Positions 9,453 to 17,804 of a DNA stretch of 64,000 bases are shown here, one piece after another. Both the position numbers and the translations under genes were made by a program. This stretch comes from Aequorivita sinensis (GTDB taxonomy: Bacteria; Bacteroidota; Bacteroidia; Flavobacteriales; Flavobacteriaceae), in the NCBI RefSeq assembly GCF_006346335.1, contig NZ_VDMC01000007.1, positions 62,001 through 126,000 of the forward strand, given 5' to 3'. The stretch's first letter is position 1. Every line of letters begins with the position of its first letter. The notes under the pieces are model-generated. The model made no database searches. It was not told the origin of the DNA and saw only the letters and a program-made list of their open reading frames with translations.

Positions 9453-9835
9453 TTCAATGAGAAGGGAGCGCTCAAGTTAAAAAGCGGAATTGCAACACTA
9501 AATTTACGATTAGATTCAAAATTTATCATGTTAAAATGACCTTTCATCGAGCCAAAAGGTGAGAATAATAAGCAGCCACTAGTGTACGAATGTCTTTCAC
9601 CAGGCTTTAGAATAGGTTTTTGCCCAATAACTCCTTCACCTTCTACAATAACAGTGTTGTTTAATGAGTCTTTGATTACCCATCTTCGCGAAGTGAGTTG
9701 AACAGTGTCTTTTCCTTGGTTTTCAATGGTGATATTATAAGCAAAGGCATATTGCATTTTACGGTTTTTGTAAAATGTCCCGTCAAATTCAGTAAGTACT
9801 GAAATTTTAATTCCCTGTGTTACCTGTTGTACCAT
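9449..9835 (-). CDS. apaG: ApaG domain protein
   Basis: A 128-residue protein of the ApaG family, a small Ig-like beta-sandwich historically linked to cobalt/magnesium homeostasis and diadenosine tetraphosphate metabolism; its function is unclear. The typical segments are present: YNITIENQGKDTVQL, the RRWVIKDS strand, GEGVIGQKPILKPGE and YTSGCLL. I chose the ATG at 9835 because it gives the usual MVQQVT-type start and family length; a further upstream start would extend into the preceding gene. It begins 4 bp after the end of the DUF3667 gene region on the same strand, suggesting co-transcription. Confidence 0.93.
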   Translation of the reverse strand: MVQQVTQGIKISVLTEFDGTFYKNRKMQYAFAYNITIENQGKDTVQLTSRRWVIKDSLNNTVIVEGEGVIGQKPILKPGERHSYTSGCLLFSPFGSMKGHFNMINFESNRKFSVAIPLFNLSAPFSLN

Positions 9836-9839
9836 TTTG

Positions 9840-10934
9840 TTAATATAAAGCTGCACTTATCGCTACAAAAAATCCTATTGCTACCATAAAACTCAGCGAG
9901 AATATAATGCTTAAAAATACAAATTTAAACAATGTTGTCCACTTTCCCTGACCATAAAATTTCTTCAGTGCGAAGTAAAAATATAATGGGCCAATGATGG
10001 CAAATAAAAGGGTTTGAAAAAAAGTGGAGTTAAAGATTATATCAGGAATACTGAAAATAATCAAATAAAGAAATATAAAACTGAAAATATGAAATACAAA
10101 AATTACGTGTTCAATAAAATTGTATTTATTTCGAGAGTAGGATAGCCAAAAAAACAAAGCATAAATTGGAGCAAAAAAGAATAAGAAAAAAGGCAATTTA
10201 GCTTTTAAATAGTTGAAGAATTCGTCTGTATTGTGAATTATTTTGTAAACCGAAACAGATCGCGAATAAAGCCATCGGTGTTTAAAGGTGTTGATGTGAC
10301 CTAAACTATCAAGAGCTGCAATTGGGTTTTCAATCTTAGTTTTTAAATAATAAGAATAATAGATATTTCCGCGCTTACTGTAGCTTTCAAAAAATGATAA
10401 ACTATCTAAAGTTTTATCTGAGTAATATTGTGATATGCCCAGTTCTTTAGCTTTTGAAACTTCATTAGTAGAACTATTTAAAATGAAATTCTCTGGTTGT
10501 TCATTAATTAGCGAATCCATCGAAACGCCATTTTCAACATCATTGTTTAGACTGAATGACCTAGACTTTTCTGAGGTTTGTACAAACCCTATAAAACTTT
10601 CTAAAAGAAAATAAATAATAGAAACACTTAGAAAAAAGCGAAAGGGATTGGCGTATTTAAGACGTTGTCCTTTTACATAGTTCTTTGTAATTACACCAGG
10701 TCTAAATAGTAAATCCTTGAATGTTGTGCGTATTCGAGAGTCATAAACTAGAATACTACTAAGGAATTCTGCCAAAAAATCTTTGGCAGAAAGTTGTTTG
10801 TCACTATTAAGTTGAGAGCAATATGGACAGTAAACATCGCTTTTATCGAGTGGTTGATTACAGTTCAAGCATTTAGTTCCGCGGTATCGCATTGATTTTC
10901 TTCCACCGTGAACTTTTGGCTTACTTTTGCTCAT
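9840..10934 (-). CDS. DUF3667 membrane protein with N-terminal zinc ribbon
   Basis: A 364-residue protein with an N-terminal zinc-ribbon-like motif, Cys22-x2-Cys25 ... Cys36-x2-Cys39. Next comes the conserved DUF3667 block (FLAEFLSSILVYDSRI, FRPGVITKNYVKGQR, YANPFRFFLSVSI). A variable hydrophilic region follows, then four or five membrane spans between about 235 and 364. The family is common in Bacteroidota and has no assigned function; co-occurrence of a zinc ribbon and a membrane domain hints at regulation or assembly rather than transport. Start ATG at 10934, just after an in-frame GTG. It lies 28 bp downstream of the T9SS plug-domain gene and is likely in one unit with apaG. Confidence 0.85.
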   Translation of the reverse strand: MSKSKPKVHGGRKSMRYRGTKCLNCNQPLDKSDVYCPYCSQLNSDKQLSAKDFLAEFLSSILVYDSRIRTTFKDLLFRPGVITKNYVKGQRLKYANPFRFFLSVSIIYFLLESFIGFVQTSEKSRSFSLNNDVENGVSMDSLINEQPENFILNSSTNEVSKAKELGISQYYSDKTLDSLSFFESYSKRGNIYYSYYLKTKIENPIAALDSLGHINTFKHRWLYSRSVSVYKIIHNTDEFFNYLKAKLPFFLFFFAPIYALFFWLSYSRNKYNFIEHVIFVFHIFSFIFLYLIIFSIPDIIFNSTFFQTLLFAIIGPLYFYFALKKFYGQGKWTTLFKFVFLSIIFSLSFMVAIGFFVAISAALY

Positions 10935-10962
10935 CACTCGGTCATTAAGTGAAATTTATAAA

Positions 10963-12216
10963 TTAATTATTGGTAATTGAGGTTGAGTTTGCACGACCAA
11001 TTCCTATAATTCTATCGTATCTAGCTCCAAGGTCTCGGAAGTAAACTACTACGGTATAATCGTTTTCTGTTTGCCAGAAATCTCCACTGATAGCGCCTTC
11101 ATCTATACTTCCATCTCTATTTACTACCACATATTTGTAGTTGTAAAACCCTTGTTTGAAAAGTCTAGTATTTCTGTAAGAATCACTTTCACTGTCATAA
11201 CGTAAGTACGTGCTTCCGTCTATGGTCCAGTTGTTGAAGTTGCCGTAAACGTGAATCTCTTTGTCGCCTAAATCTTCATAATACTGTAAGTTGAAATGCA
11301 TACGAACATATTCAGCTTCAATATCTTGATTTCTAGCATCAATATTCCTTACCACAAAATTACCGTTAATATCGGGGTTGTAGGTGTAAGGTCTATTGTA
11401 CCTTGGAATATTTGTAAATAAATAATTTTCGTATAAATCGGTAACGGCGATCGACCTTATACCGTTTGAGGCTGAACGCTCATCCTTGTTGTCGAAAGCT
11501 AAAAATTCATTTCCGCCTCCAAATGCAGCTTCTTTGTCATACTTATAAATAAGCTCATTCCCCATAGTGTATTGTGGAACAAGGTCTGTTATAGCGGTTT
11601 TAAGGTTGCTGTTTTGAAGTACTAGGGTTTTTACGCTTTGCTTAGGGTTTCTCAATAATAGGCTTTGTGAGTTTACAGTAAATTGAACTACTTGTTTTTC
11701 ATCGATAACATTTAGATCTCGTGCACGCTTAATTTCAACTCCAACCGATGCGATATCCTCTACGACTAAGAATTTTCTAGTAAAAATTAAATCTCCATTA
11801 CTACTAAATATGCTTAGTAAATAATTCCCGCTTTTTTTAATTGTTCGAGTGTCTCGGTTAGGGATGATTAGTTTGTAATGTGAATATATTTGAAGTGTGT
11901 TTAATGAGTTTTGATATTCGGTAATTCGAACATCGTCAAATCCATCTAAATATTCACTTTTTGAAAGGTCTGAAGGGGTCCAATCAAAATTGTGGTGAGT
12001 GATTCTATAAAAGTAATCTGCTTCATCTCCATTTAACGCATCGAACGTTAATTCTAGAGATTGTCCTAATCTGATTATTGGTAATTCACTTAATTCTGTA
12101 GCACCTTTAAATTGTACAGTTTGAATGTAGGGTGGTTCTACTTTTTCAGTGATTTGAGCCGAAGCCTGAGGCACGGTAATAATAATAATGAGAATACGTA
12201 GAATCGATTTTAGCAT
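10963..12216 (-). CDS. Type IX secretion system plug-domain protein (DUF5103)
   Basis: A 417-residue exported protein (signal peptide 1-20, ASA|Q). It has the conserved N-terminal segments of DUF5103: EPPYIQTVQFKG, the LGQSLELTFD block, YRITHHNFDWTPS and YKLIIPNRD. The family is named for the periplasmic plug that closes the T9SS translocon when cargo is absent, and it continues into an Ig-like region and a C-terminal carbohydrate-binding-like fold (HVYGNFNNWTIDGSTYLRYD). Its presence fits the two T9SS cargo proteins in this window. It leads the apparent DUF3667-apaG unit. Plug family assignment is good; the exact paralogue role is inferred. Confidence 0.85.
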   Translation of the reverse strand: MLKSILRILIIIITVPQASAQITEKVEPPYIQTVQFKGATELSELPIIRLGQSLELTFDALNGDEADYFYRITHHNFDWTPSDLSKSEYLDGFDDVRITEYQNSLNTLQIYSHYKLIIPNRDTRTIKKSGNYLLSIFSSNGDLIFTRKFLVVEDIASVGVEIKRARDLNVIDEKQVVQFTVNSQSLLLRNPKQSVKTLVLQNSNLKTAITDLVPQYTMGNELIYKYDKEAAFGGGNEFLAFDNKDERSASNGIRSIAVTDLYENYLFTNIPRYNRPYTYNPDINGNFVVRNIDARNQDIEAEYVRMHFNLQYYEDLGDKEIHVYGNFNNWTIDGSTYLRYDSESDSYRNTRLFKQGFYNYKYVVVNRDGSIDEGAISGDFWQTENDYTVVVYFRDLGARYDRIIGIGRANSTSITNN

Positions 12217-12362
12217 AATGTTGATTTATGGAGCTAAGATAAACAAATTTTATGCCTGTTTATTATGTTAAGCAACCGTTGTCTTGTGAATGTTGCTTTT
12301 GAAGCTGAAAAGAAAATTAATTTAGGTTTATTGTATAAATTTTTGGTGCGTTTTATAATCTA

Positions 12363-13073
12363 CTATTCTCGAAGGCTCCATATTTCATTTATGGGGTCAC
12401 CTTTGCTTGAAAATCCTGAGTGGTTCCAATCTCCATTTTTCAGCTTATAGTTAAATTTCAAGTTTAGTCCAACTTTAGTATTGTCTTTAGAAAAGAATTC
12501 AATGTTTTCGGTGTAGTTACCATCTAAGGTAGTGTAAGTACCTCCGCCGGTTCCCATAAATTGTTTAGTTTCGGTATTATAAGCAATCCACTGAAATCGA
12601 GTTCCAGATAAAATTTTCATCGTTTTTCTCGGTCCGTCGGAATCTCGTAATTCAGTTTTCCCGTCTTTTACTCGTCCAGACATCAACCAAGCACCTTGTA
12701 ATTTTCCAGGCTCACCCTTATCTATTCTTTTTAACCGTTGGTTGTTTAAAGGAAATTTAACTTCAGTTTCGGTGATCAGTATTTTGTGGTTTTCTTGATT
12801 TCCAACAGAAAATGAATTGGTAGAGTTAAACTCTAAATGTTGTGTTAGGACGTTTCCATTTAACTTCCAAGCACCACCATGCGTTTTAATAAATTCTCCA
12901 GTTTTGGCATTAAAAGTAGTGGATGAATAATAGCCATCTGTAAAAATCACAACATTCTTTAATTCTTCATTATCTTCAGATGTTAAATAATTTTCCCAAG
13001 CGCCAATTAAACTTTGTGCATTTATGCTAAAGGAGATTAAGACAAACAAAAGTAAAGTTATAAAGCTTCTCAT
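12363..13073 (-). CDS. Secreted lipocalin-like protein, function unknown
   Basis: A 236-residue protein with a signal peptide (1-19, NAQ). Two internally similar lipocalin-like halves are visible. The first has SLIGAWENYLTSED...YYSSTTFNAKTGEFIKTHGGAWKLNG. The second has KLQGAWLMSGRVKDG...RFQWIAYNTETKQFMGTGGGTY. Both share a GAW start, a xFNAKT/YNTET turn and a glycine-rich strand. Proteins of this kind in Bacteroidota are usually labelled membrane or secreted protein. Ligand and role are unknown. The gene stands alone on the minus strand, with the GC-rich spacer of 13.1-13.3 kb upstream of it. Confidence 0.72.
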   Translation of the reverse strand: MRSFITLLLFVLISFSINAQSLIGAWENYLTSEDNEELKNVVIFTDGYYSSTTFNAKTGEFIKTHGGAWKLNGNVLTQHLEFNSTNSFSVGNQENHKILITETEVKFPLNNQRLKRIDKGEPGKLQGAWLMSGRVKDGKTELRDSDGPRKTMKILSGTRFQWIAYNTETKQFMGTGGGTYTTLDGNYTENIEFFSKDNTKVGLNLKFNYKLKNGDWNHSGFSSKGDPINEIWSLRE

Positions 13074-13247
13074 AATTTAAATAATTAAATGATTGATAAA
13101 AAGAATGATCGGTCAGTACCTGGTAGTAAGTTGTAAATTATACACTTGTAAGTTGTAAGCGGTAATGGGTCTTAAACAGTACGTTTTGCCGCAACCCAAG
13201 CAGCTTCTGTATTGGTAGTGTTTTCAGTTTGCCCCGAAAACTACCAC

Positions 13248-13270
13248 AAAAAGGGGCTGGTACTCGCCCC
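13248..13270 (-). terminator. Terminator of the DIP1984 gene
   Basis: On the minus strand a GGGGC/GCCCC stem (13266-13270 with 13253-13257) has an 8-nt loop and is followed by five Us (A-run 13248-13252), 20 bp past the stop codon. Stem is short but GC-only. Confidence 0.65.
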
Positions 13271-13290
13271 GACCATCCTAGCCTTTCGGT

Positions 13291-13770
13291 TTAATCTTTG
13301 AGCTCGGTGAGCCAATTTATTTCTTGAATCTTGCTGTCAATTTTTCTAAAAGCTCTTCCTGTTTCATCCATTTCATTTTGAAGCTTTTTGATGCTAATTG
13401 TATTTTTTAAATTACTGTCGCCACTGTTGTCAAACTGTGCGTCAAGTCTTATTCTTCTTAGTCTTTCAGAAAGCATTTTTAAAGAATCTCTTTTCGCTAG
13501 TGCTTCCATAAGAGCTCCTTCACCTTCAACTAAAGTTTCGTTGTTGGTTTTATTAATTCGTATAATTAAGGTTTCTAAATCTTGAATTGCTTTTCGTAAC
13601 TGAGCTATCAATTTATCAGGATCTTCTTGAGGTAGTTTGTCGTCTGAAACTACTAAAACAGGTCTAATTCTATTTTGAAGATGTTCAATTTTCTTCAATA
13701 AGTCTGCTCTTAGCAAAAGTCCTTCAGCAAGCTTCATTTTCTTATTTATTTGATCGTTATTATTGGACAT
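13291..13770 (-). CDS. DIP1984 family (septicolysin-like) protein
   Basis: A 159-residue, highly charged helical protein with heptad-like Leu spacing throughout, predicted to be an antiparallel coiled coil. The KLAEGLLLRADLLKKI start, the LIIRINKTNNET segment near the middle and the DSKIQEINWLTEL end match the DIP1984 family, which is widespread and sometimes annotated septicolysin on weak grounds. No signal peptide. Single gene. Function unknown; the name should not be read as evidence for a toxin. Confidence 0.85.
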   Translation of the reverse strand: MSNNNDQINKKMKLAEGLLLRADLLKKIEHLQNRIRPVLVVSDDKLPQEDPDKLIAQLRKAIQDLETLIIRINKTNNETLVEGEGALMEALAKRDSLKMLSERLRRIRLDAQFDNSGDSNLKNTISIKKLQNEMDETGRAFRKIDSKIQEINWLTELKD

Positions 13771-13964
13771 TAAAACACCATTAAAATTACATAATAGGCT
13801 CCTGAACTTTTGAAGCCTTCTTTAACTCCTGTAGTGAGGTTCTACGTTTTGATTGACTTTGCAAATATACAATCAGATTACAGTATCAAAATAGTAAAGA
13901 AATGCTAACCTAAGTTTAGAGTGATACTAGAATGCTATAAAAAGTAATTGTAAATATCCACTTA

Positions 13965-14471
13965 TCAGTTTTCGAAATACTCAATAGGGTTTAAGAAAAA
14001 CATTTTTTTCCAACCTTGTTTGTCGGAATCTATTCTCCAAAAATACGGAATAATCGTAACAATAGAGTAGTGGAGATGTGGTGTTTTTCCAGCAGCATTT
14101 CCAGTGGTTCCAACTGTACCTATCTTAGATTTTTTACTTACAAAAGACAACAAAGAAGTGTTTAAATCATTTAGGTGAGCGTAATAATGTAACCGCCATT
14201 TTGGTCCAAGTACTAAAACTATTTTTCCTCCTATAGGCACTTCTCCTGAAAATAATACAAGTCCATTTGTAGCCGAATATATTGAAGTTCGTTTTTTAGC
14301 GAATACATCTACACCTTTATGTGTAACAGATTTCCCCCACGGGTAATACCAAAACGAATCAGCATTATAATCATGCTTAGTGGCATCTTTTACAGGCATT
14401 TTTAAATTTTGTGGAATTAAAAAACCTATAATTAGTATCGATAATAATGTAAATAGAAGATTCTTTTTCAA
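13965..14471 (-). CDS. M23 family metallopeptidase (LytM domain)
   Basis: A 168-residue exported zinc peptidase expected to cut peptidoglycan cross-bridges or act as an amidase activator. Signal peptide or anchor at residues 1-21. The LytM domain shows the zinc ligands in HKGVDVFAK (HxxxD) and HLHYSI (HxH), plus the YAHLND segment and GNAAGKTPHLH. The start codon is TTG at 14471: the next ATG (residue 24) would remove the whole hydrophobic signal, so TTG is preferred. The domain is nearly the entire protein. Single gene. Confidence 0.88.
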   Translation of the reverse strand: MKKNLLFTLLSILIIGFLIPQNLKMPVKDATKHDYNADSFWYYPWGKSVTHKGVDVFAKKRTSIYSATNGLVLFSGEVPIGGKIVLVLGPKWRLHYYAHLNDLNTSLLSFVSKKSKIGTVGTTGNAAGKTPHLHYSIVTIIPYFWRIDSDKQGWKKMFFLNPIEYFEN

Positions 14472-14587
14472 CAGTAAAGATTAAGCTAAGTTTTAATTGA
14501 TAGCTAAAATAAATAAATTCCTAATGTGAAATAATAAAAGATTTATACTTTATACTTCCCTCAAATTGTGTATTCAATATATTAGGT

Positions 14588-16090
14588 TTATTCGGCGTTA
14601 TTGGAATTATTTTTTCTTTTTAAAACTCGTCCTCTAGGTTCGTTTCCTTTATGGAGTGCAATTTCAGAATGAAGGAATTTTGCGGCCGCTGCAGAGTCTT
14701 TTACTTTTGAAGCACTTCGCTTTATCATATCAGCTTCGAAATCATTTAAAACGCTTTCTCTTATTCCTGCTTTTCTCCATTGGGGTGAGGCATTGCAACC
14801 TATGGATATTTTTCTTGCCAGGGAAAGTGCGTCCAATAGTGCTTGATTGGCACCTTGACCTTTAAAAGGACTCATAGGGTGGGCAGCATCTCCAATTAAG
14901 GTGATTGCCCCACATTTCTTTAATAATTTTGGATCGAGTAATTCTCGGTCGTAAACTGGATATCCAGAAATTTGAGCTTCTTCCGTAGCACTAATAATTT
15001 GAGGGATAGGAGAATGCCACTGAGTTCTTTTGATTGCTTCTTCCTTTAACGTTTTAGCTCCTTTTTCACTTAATGATTTTGCATGTTTTTCCGACATTGG
15101 AAAGCTAAGTTGCCACATAACAGTATCTGAAGTGAAAGGCATAACGTATATACGTTCGTTGCCATTTGCGGTTTGAAATACTGTTTTAGAATCTAAAAGT
15201 GAGTTATCAATGTTTTTTAGGGATTCTAAAGAGCAAACTCCAAGAATTACAATACAATCAAGATGTCGTAATGGAGAAATAGTTTCACCAATTATAAGCT
15301 TCCTCACTGAACTTCGAATGCCGTCTGCACCTACAACGAGATCAGCTCTTGCTGTTTTAGTTTTCCCGTTTTCTAAAAATTTTAAGTCAACGCTATTGTC
15401 TTTTCTTTCCTTAAGGTCAATTAATTTGTGGCCCCACTGAATTGAGTTTTTTGAATCTAGTTGCTCAAGTAAGGCTAGGCGTAGGGATTGCCTTGCGATA
15501 TGAATATTAGTTTTTTTTGAAGTCTTTTTTGAATCAGGTTTAATCCATTTTCTCATTCCCCATTCTCCAATAATTATTCCCTCTACAGTATGAACTAGAT
15601 GTCTGTTTGATATCACGCCATCTTTTAAGGAGAGAATTCCTAATGCAGCAATGGCTTTACTGGCTTGTTGAAGTGTGAGTCCGTAGCCTTGAGATCGAGT
15701 GTCGAAATCATCGTCTCGTTCATAAAGAGTGTAGGGGATGCCGCGATGTAAACAAGCTATGGCAAGAGCTGCGCCACCTATTCCGCCACCAATAATTGCT
15801 ATATGTGGCATTGTTTCACTATCCGGGATTGGATGGCTTTTTGAAGGAATTATTCCTGTTCCTTCACAAGTTGTACAAGGTTTAGAAGGAGCTTTAGCCC
15901 GAGTGGGGGCTTTGGTTTTAGTAGTTGAATTTTTAAATTCATCTAATTCATTTTGATAGCGTTTTCTAGCTTTTATGCTGAGTTTTTGACGTGTTTTGCC
16001 ACGCCCTTTACAATTATTACAAGCAGCCCAGTAATTTTTTTCATTTTCCACCCTTCTAACTTCTGTTTGCTTATTTTGATATTGTTCCAT
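14588..16090 (-). CDS. FAD-dependent monooxygenase with N-terminal DnaJ-type zinc finger
   Basis: A 500-residue protein in two parts. Residues 20-80 carry two CxxCxGxG-type repeats, Cys24-x2-Cys27-K-G-R-G and Cys72-x2-Cys75-E-G-T-G, separated by a basic linker; such pairs form the DnaJ central zinc-finger fold. Residues 95-470 are a group A flavoprotein hydroxylase: the FAD dinucleotide motif IIGGGIGGAALA (99-110), the DLVVGADGIRSSVR motif, and GDAAHPMSPFKGQGAN binding FAD phosphate/ribose. These enzymes hydroxylate aromatics with NAD(P)H and O2; substrate unknown. I chose ATG 16090; an upstream in-frame TTG exists. The zinc-finger fusion is unusual. The gene is isolated, divergent from nqrA. 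Confidence 0.85.
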   Translation of the reverse strand: MEQYQNKQTEVRRVENEKNYWAACNNCKGRGKTRQKLSIKARKRYQNELDEFKNSTTKTKAPTRAKAPSKPCTTCEGTGIIPSKSHPIPDSETMPHIAIIGGGIGGAALAIACLHRGIPYTLYERDDDFDTRSQGYGLTLQQASKAIAALGILSLKDGVISNRHLVHTVEGIIIGEWGMRKWIKPDSKKTSKKTNIHIARQSLRLALLEQLDSKNSIQWGHKLIDLKERKDNSVDLKFLENGKTKTARADLVVGADGIRSSVRKLIIGETISPLRHLDCIVILGVCSLESLKNIDNSLLDSKTVFQTANGNERIYVMPFTSDTVMWQLSFPMSEKHAKSLSEKGAKTLKEEAIKRTQWHSPIPQIISATEEAQISGYPVYDRELLDPKLLKKCGAITLIGDAAHPMSPFKGQGANQALLDALSLARKISIGCNASPQWRKAGIRESVLNDFEADMIKRSASKVKDSAAAAKFLHSEIALHKGNEPRGRVLKRKNNSNNAE

Positions 16091-16446
16091 TGATAATAAT
16101 AAAACAATCAAAATAAACTGTGTTGCATTTTTTTATAGCGCAATAGTAATTATTTTTTGTGGTTGTAGCTGAAGGTATTGGATGGAAGATAATATTTTTT
16201 TAATCAAAGGATAGAATAAAGAAACTTGTGATAAATTTATTTTTTGATGTGAAATAAGTAATTTTTAAGTCATACATTCTTTCAAACCCTTTTTAATTTG
16301 CCTAATCTTATTTTTCTGAAATAAAATTATACTCATTTGTTGTGCAATGGTGGTTTTAATTTATAAATTTGCACGCCCTTAAACTCAGAGGATATATTAT
16401 TTTGGGTTTATTAAGGTGATATAAAGGCATTATTAATATCTGTATT
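16091..16446. other. Divergent promoter region between the monooxygenase gene and nqrA
   Basis: About 355 bp without a gene, strongly AT-rich. It contains the candidate nqr promoter at 16340-16371. I see no further hairpin, repeat or small open frame that I can support. Confidence 0.5.
16340..16371 (+). promoter_or_regulatory. Candidate promoter of the nqr operon
   Basis: A TTG at 16340-16342 and TAAATTTG at 16364-16371 are 21 bp apart, matching the Bacteroidota TTG / TAnnTTTG promoter pattern. It would give a leader of about 70 nt before the nqrA ATG at 16447. Confidence 0.6.
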
Positions 16447-17799
16447 ATGTCCAAAGACATTAAAATTAAAAAAGGTCTCACTATTAAGCTGAAGGGTGAA
16501 GCGGAAAAGACAATTTCTAGCGCACCAAGATCTAGAACTTTTTCTATAAAACCGTCGGATTTTCATCTTATCATCCCGAAAATGGTGCTTAGAGAAGGCG
16601 ATAAGTTTCAAGCTGGTGACACCATTTTCTACTCAAAGAGTAACGAATCGATAAAATTTGTTTCACCTGTAAGTGGTACTCTTACTAAAATAGAGCGCGG
16701 TGCAAAACGTGTAATTACTAACCTTTTAATCGAAGCGGATACGCAGGATACTTATAAGGATTTTGGTGTTTTAAACCCAGAATCTTCAAGTGCTGATGCT
16801 ATTAAAGCTAGGTTGCTAGAATCTGGTTGCTGGCCATTTATTATGCAGCGACCATATGCGGTTATTGCCAATACTGAGCAAGAGCCAGAAGCTATCTATG
16901 TTTCAGCAAATACTACTGCGCCTTTAGCCAACGATGTTGATTTTTCTTTAAATGGTAAAGAAAAAGAGCTTCAAGCTGCTGTAACTGCTCTTAGTAAACT
17001 TACTAAAGGACAGCTGCATGTTGGTGTTGGTAAAAGCGGAAGTTCTCCTTTTAAAGGTTTAAAAGATATTACACTGCATACTGTTTCAGGACCGCACCCA
17101 GCAGGTAATGTTGGTACGCTAATAAACAAGATTCAGCCAGTTAATAAGGGTGAGGTTGTTTGGACTGTTGCGCCACAAGATCTTGTAATTATTGGTGAGT
17201 TATTGCTAACTGGTAAGTTTAATGCTGAAAGAACTGTTGCTCTTTCAGGTTCAGAAGTAAAAGCTCCAAAATATTATAAAACTAAAATAGGTTCAGAGGT
17301 TTCTACATTCTTGTATGACTCTGGGTTGAACAGTGAGAACGTACGCGTTATTAGTGGTGATGTTCTTACTGGAGCTAAAATTTCACCAAAGGGTCATTTA
17401 GGATATTACAGCAATACTGTAACTGTAATTCCAGAAGGTGATGACTACGAATTGTTTGGTTGGAATAAGCCTGTTTTTGATAAAATATCTACTTCAAGAG
17501 CGTTAACATTCTCTTGGTTGATGCCAAATAAAGTATACGATCTAGATACAAATACTAACGGAGAGCATAGAGCTTTCGTGATGACAGGTATCTATGAAGA
17601 AGTTTTTCCATTAGATATGTATCCTTTACAAATGCTTAAAGCTTGTATGGTTAAAGATCTAGATCAAATGGAAGCTATGGGAATGTATGAGGTAGCACCA
17701 GAAGATTTCGCGCTTACAGAATTTGTTTGCGTAAGTAAGCAACCACACCAACAGATCATTAGAAACGGTCTTGACATAATGTATAAAGAAATAGGATAA
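16447..17799 (+). CDS. nqrA: Na+-translocating NADH:quinone reductase subunit A
   Basis: A 450-residue cytosolic/peripheral subunit of the sodium-pumping respiratory NADH:quinone oxidoreductase, implicated in quinone binding. The N-terminus (SKDIKIKKGLTIKLKGEAE) and the biotinyl-like barrel region (GDKFQAGDTIFYSKS), HTVSGPHPAGNVG and the C-terminal TEFVCVSKQPHQQIIRNGLD segments are characteristic. Length is normal. First gene of six nqr genes in the order A-B-C-D-E-F, 5 bp before nqrB. Confidence 0.97.
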   Translation: MSKDIKIKKGLTIKLKGEAEKTISSAPRSRTFSIKPSDFHLIIPKMVLREGDKFQAGDTIFYSKSNESIKFVSPVSGTLTKIERGAKRVITNLLIEADTQDTYKDFGVLNPESSSADAIKARLLESGCWPFIMQRPYAVIANTEQEPEAIYVSANTTAPLANDVDFSLNGKEKELQAAVTALSKLTKGQLHVGVGKSGSSPFKGLKDITLHTVSGPHPAGNVGTLINKIQPVNKGEVVWTVAPQDLVIIGELLLTGKFNAERTVALSGSEVKAPKYYKTKIGSEVSTFLYDSGLNSENVRVISGDVLTGAKISPKGHLGYYSNTVTVIPEGDDYELFGWNKPVFDKISTSRALTFSWLMPNKVYDLDTNTNGEHRAFVMTGIYEEVFPLDMYPLQMLKACMVKDLDQMEAMGMYEVAPEDFALTEFVCVSKQPHQQIIRNGLDIMYKEIG

Positions 17800-17804
17800 T
17801 TGCT

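Noticed and set aside
12265-12450. 61-codon plus-strand frame
   Set aside because: Overlaps the 3' end of the lipocalin-like gene on the other strand and shows no domain or signal.
13100-13290. Possible tmRNA or tRNA-like element
   Set aside because: No CCA-type acceptor stem, no T-loop sequence and no tag peptide of the usual form; kept only as an unexplained structured spacer.
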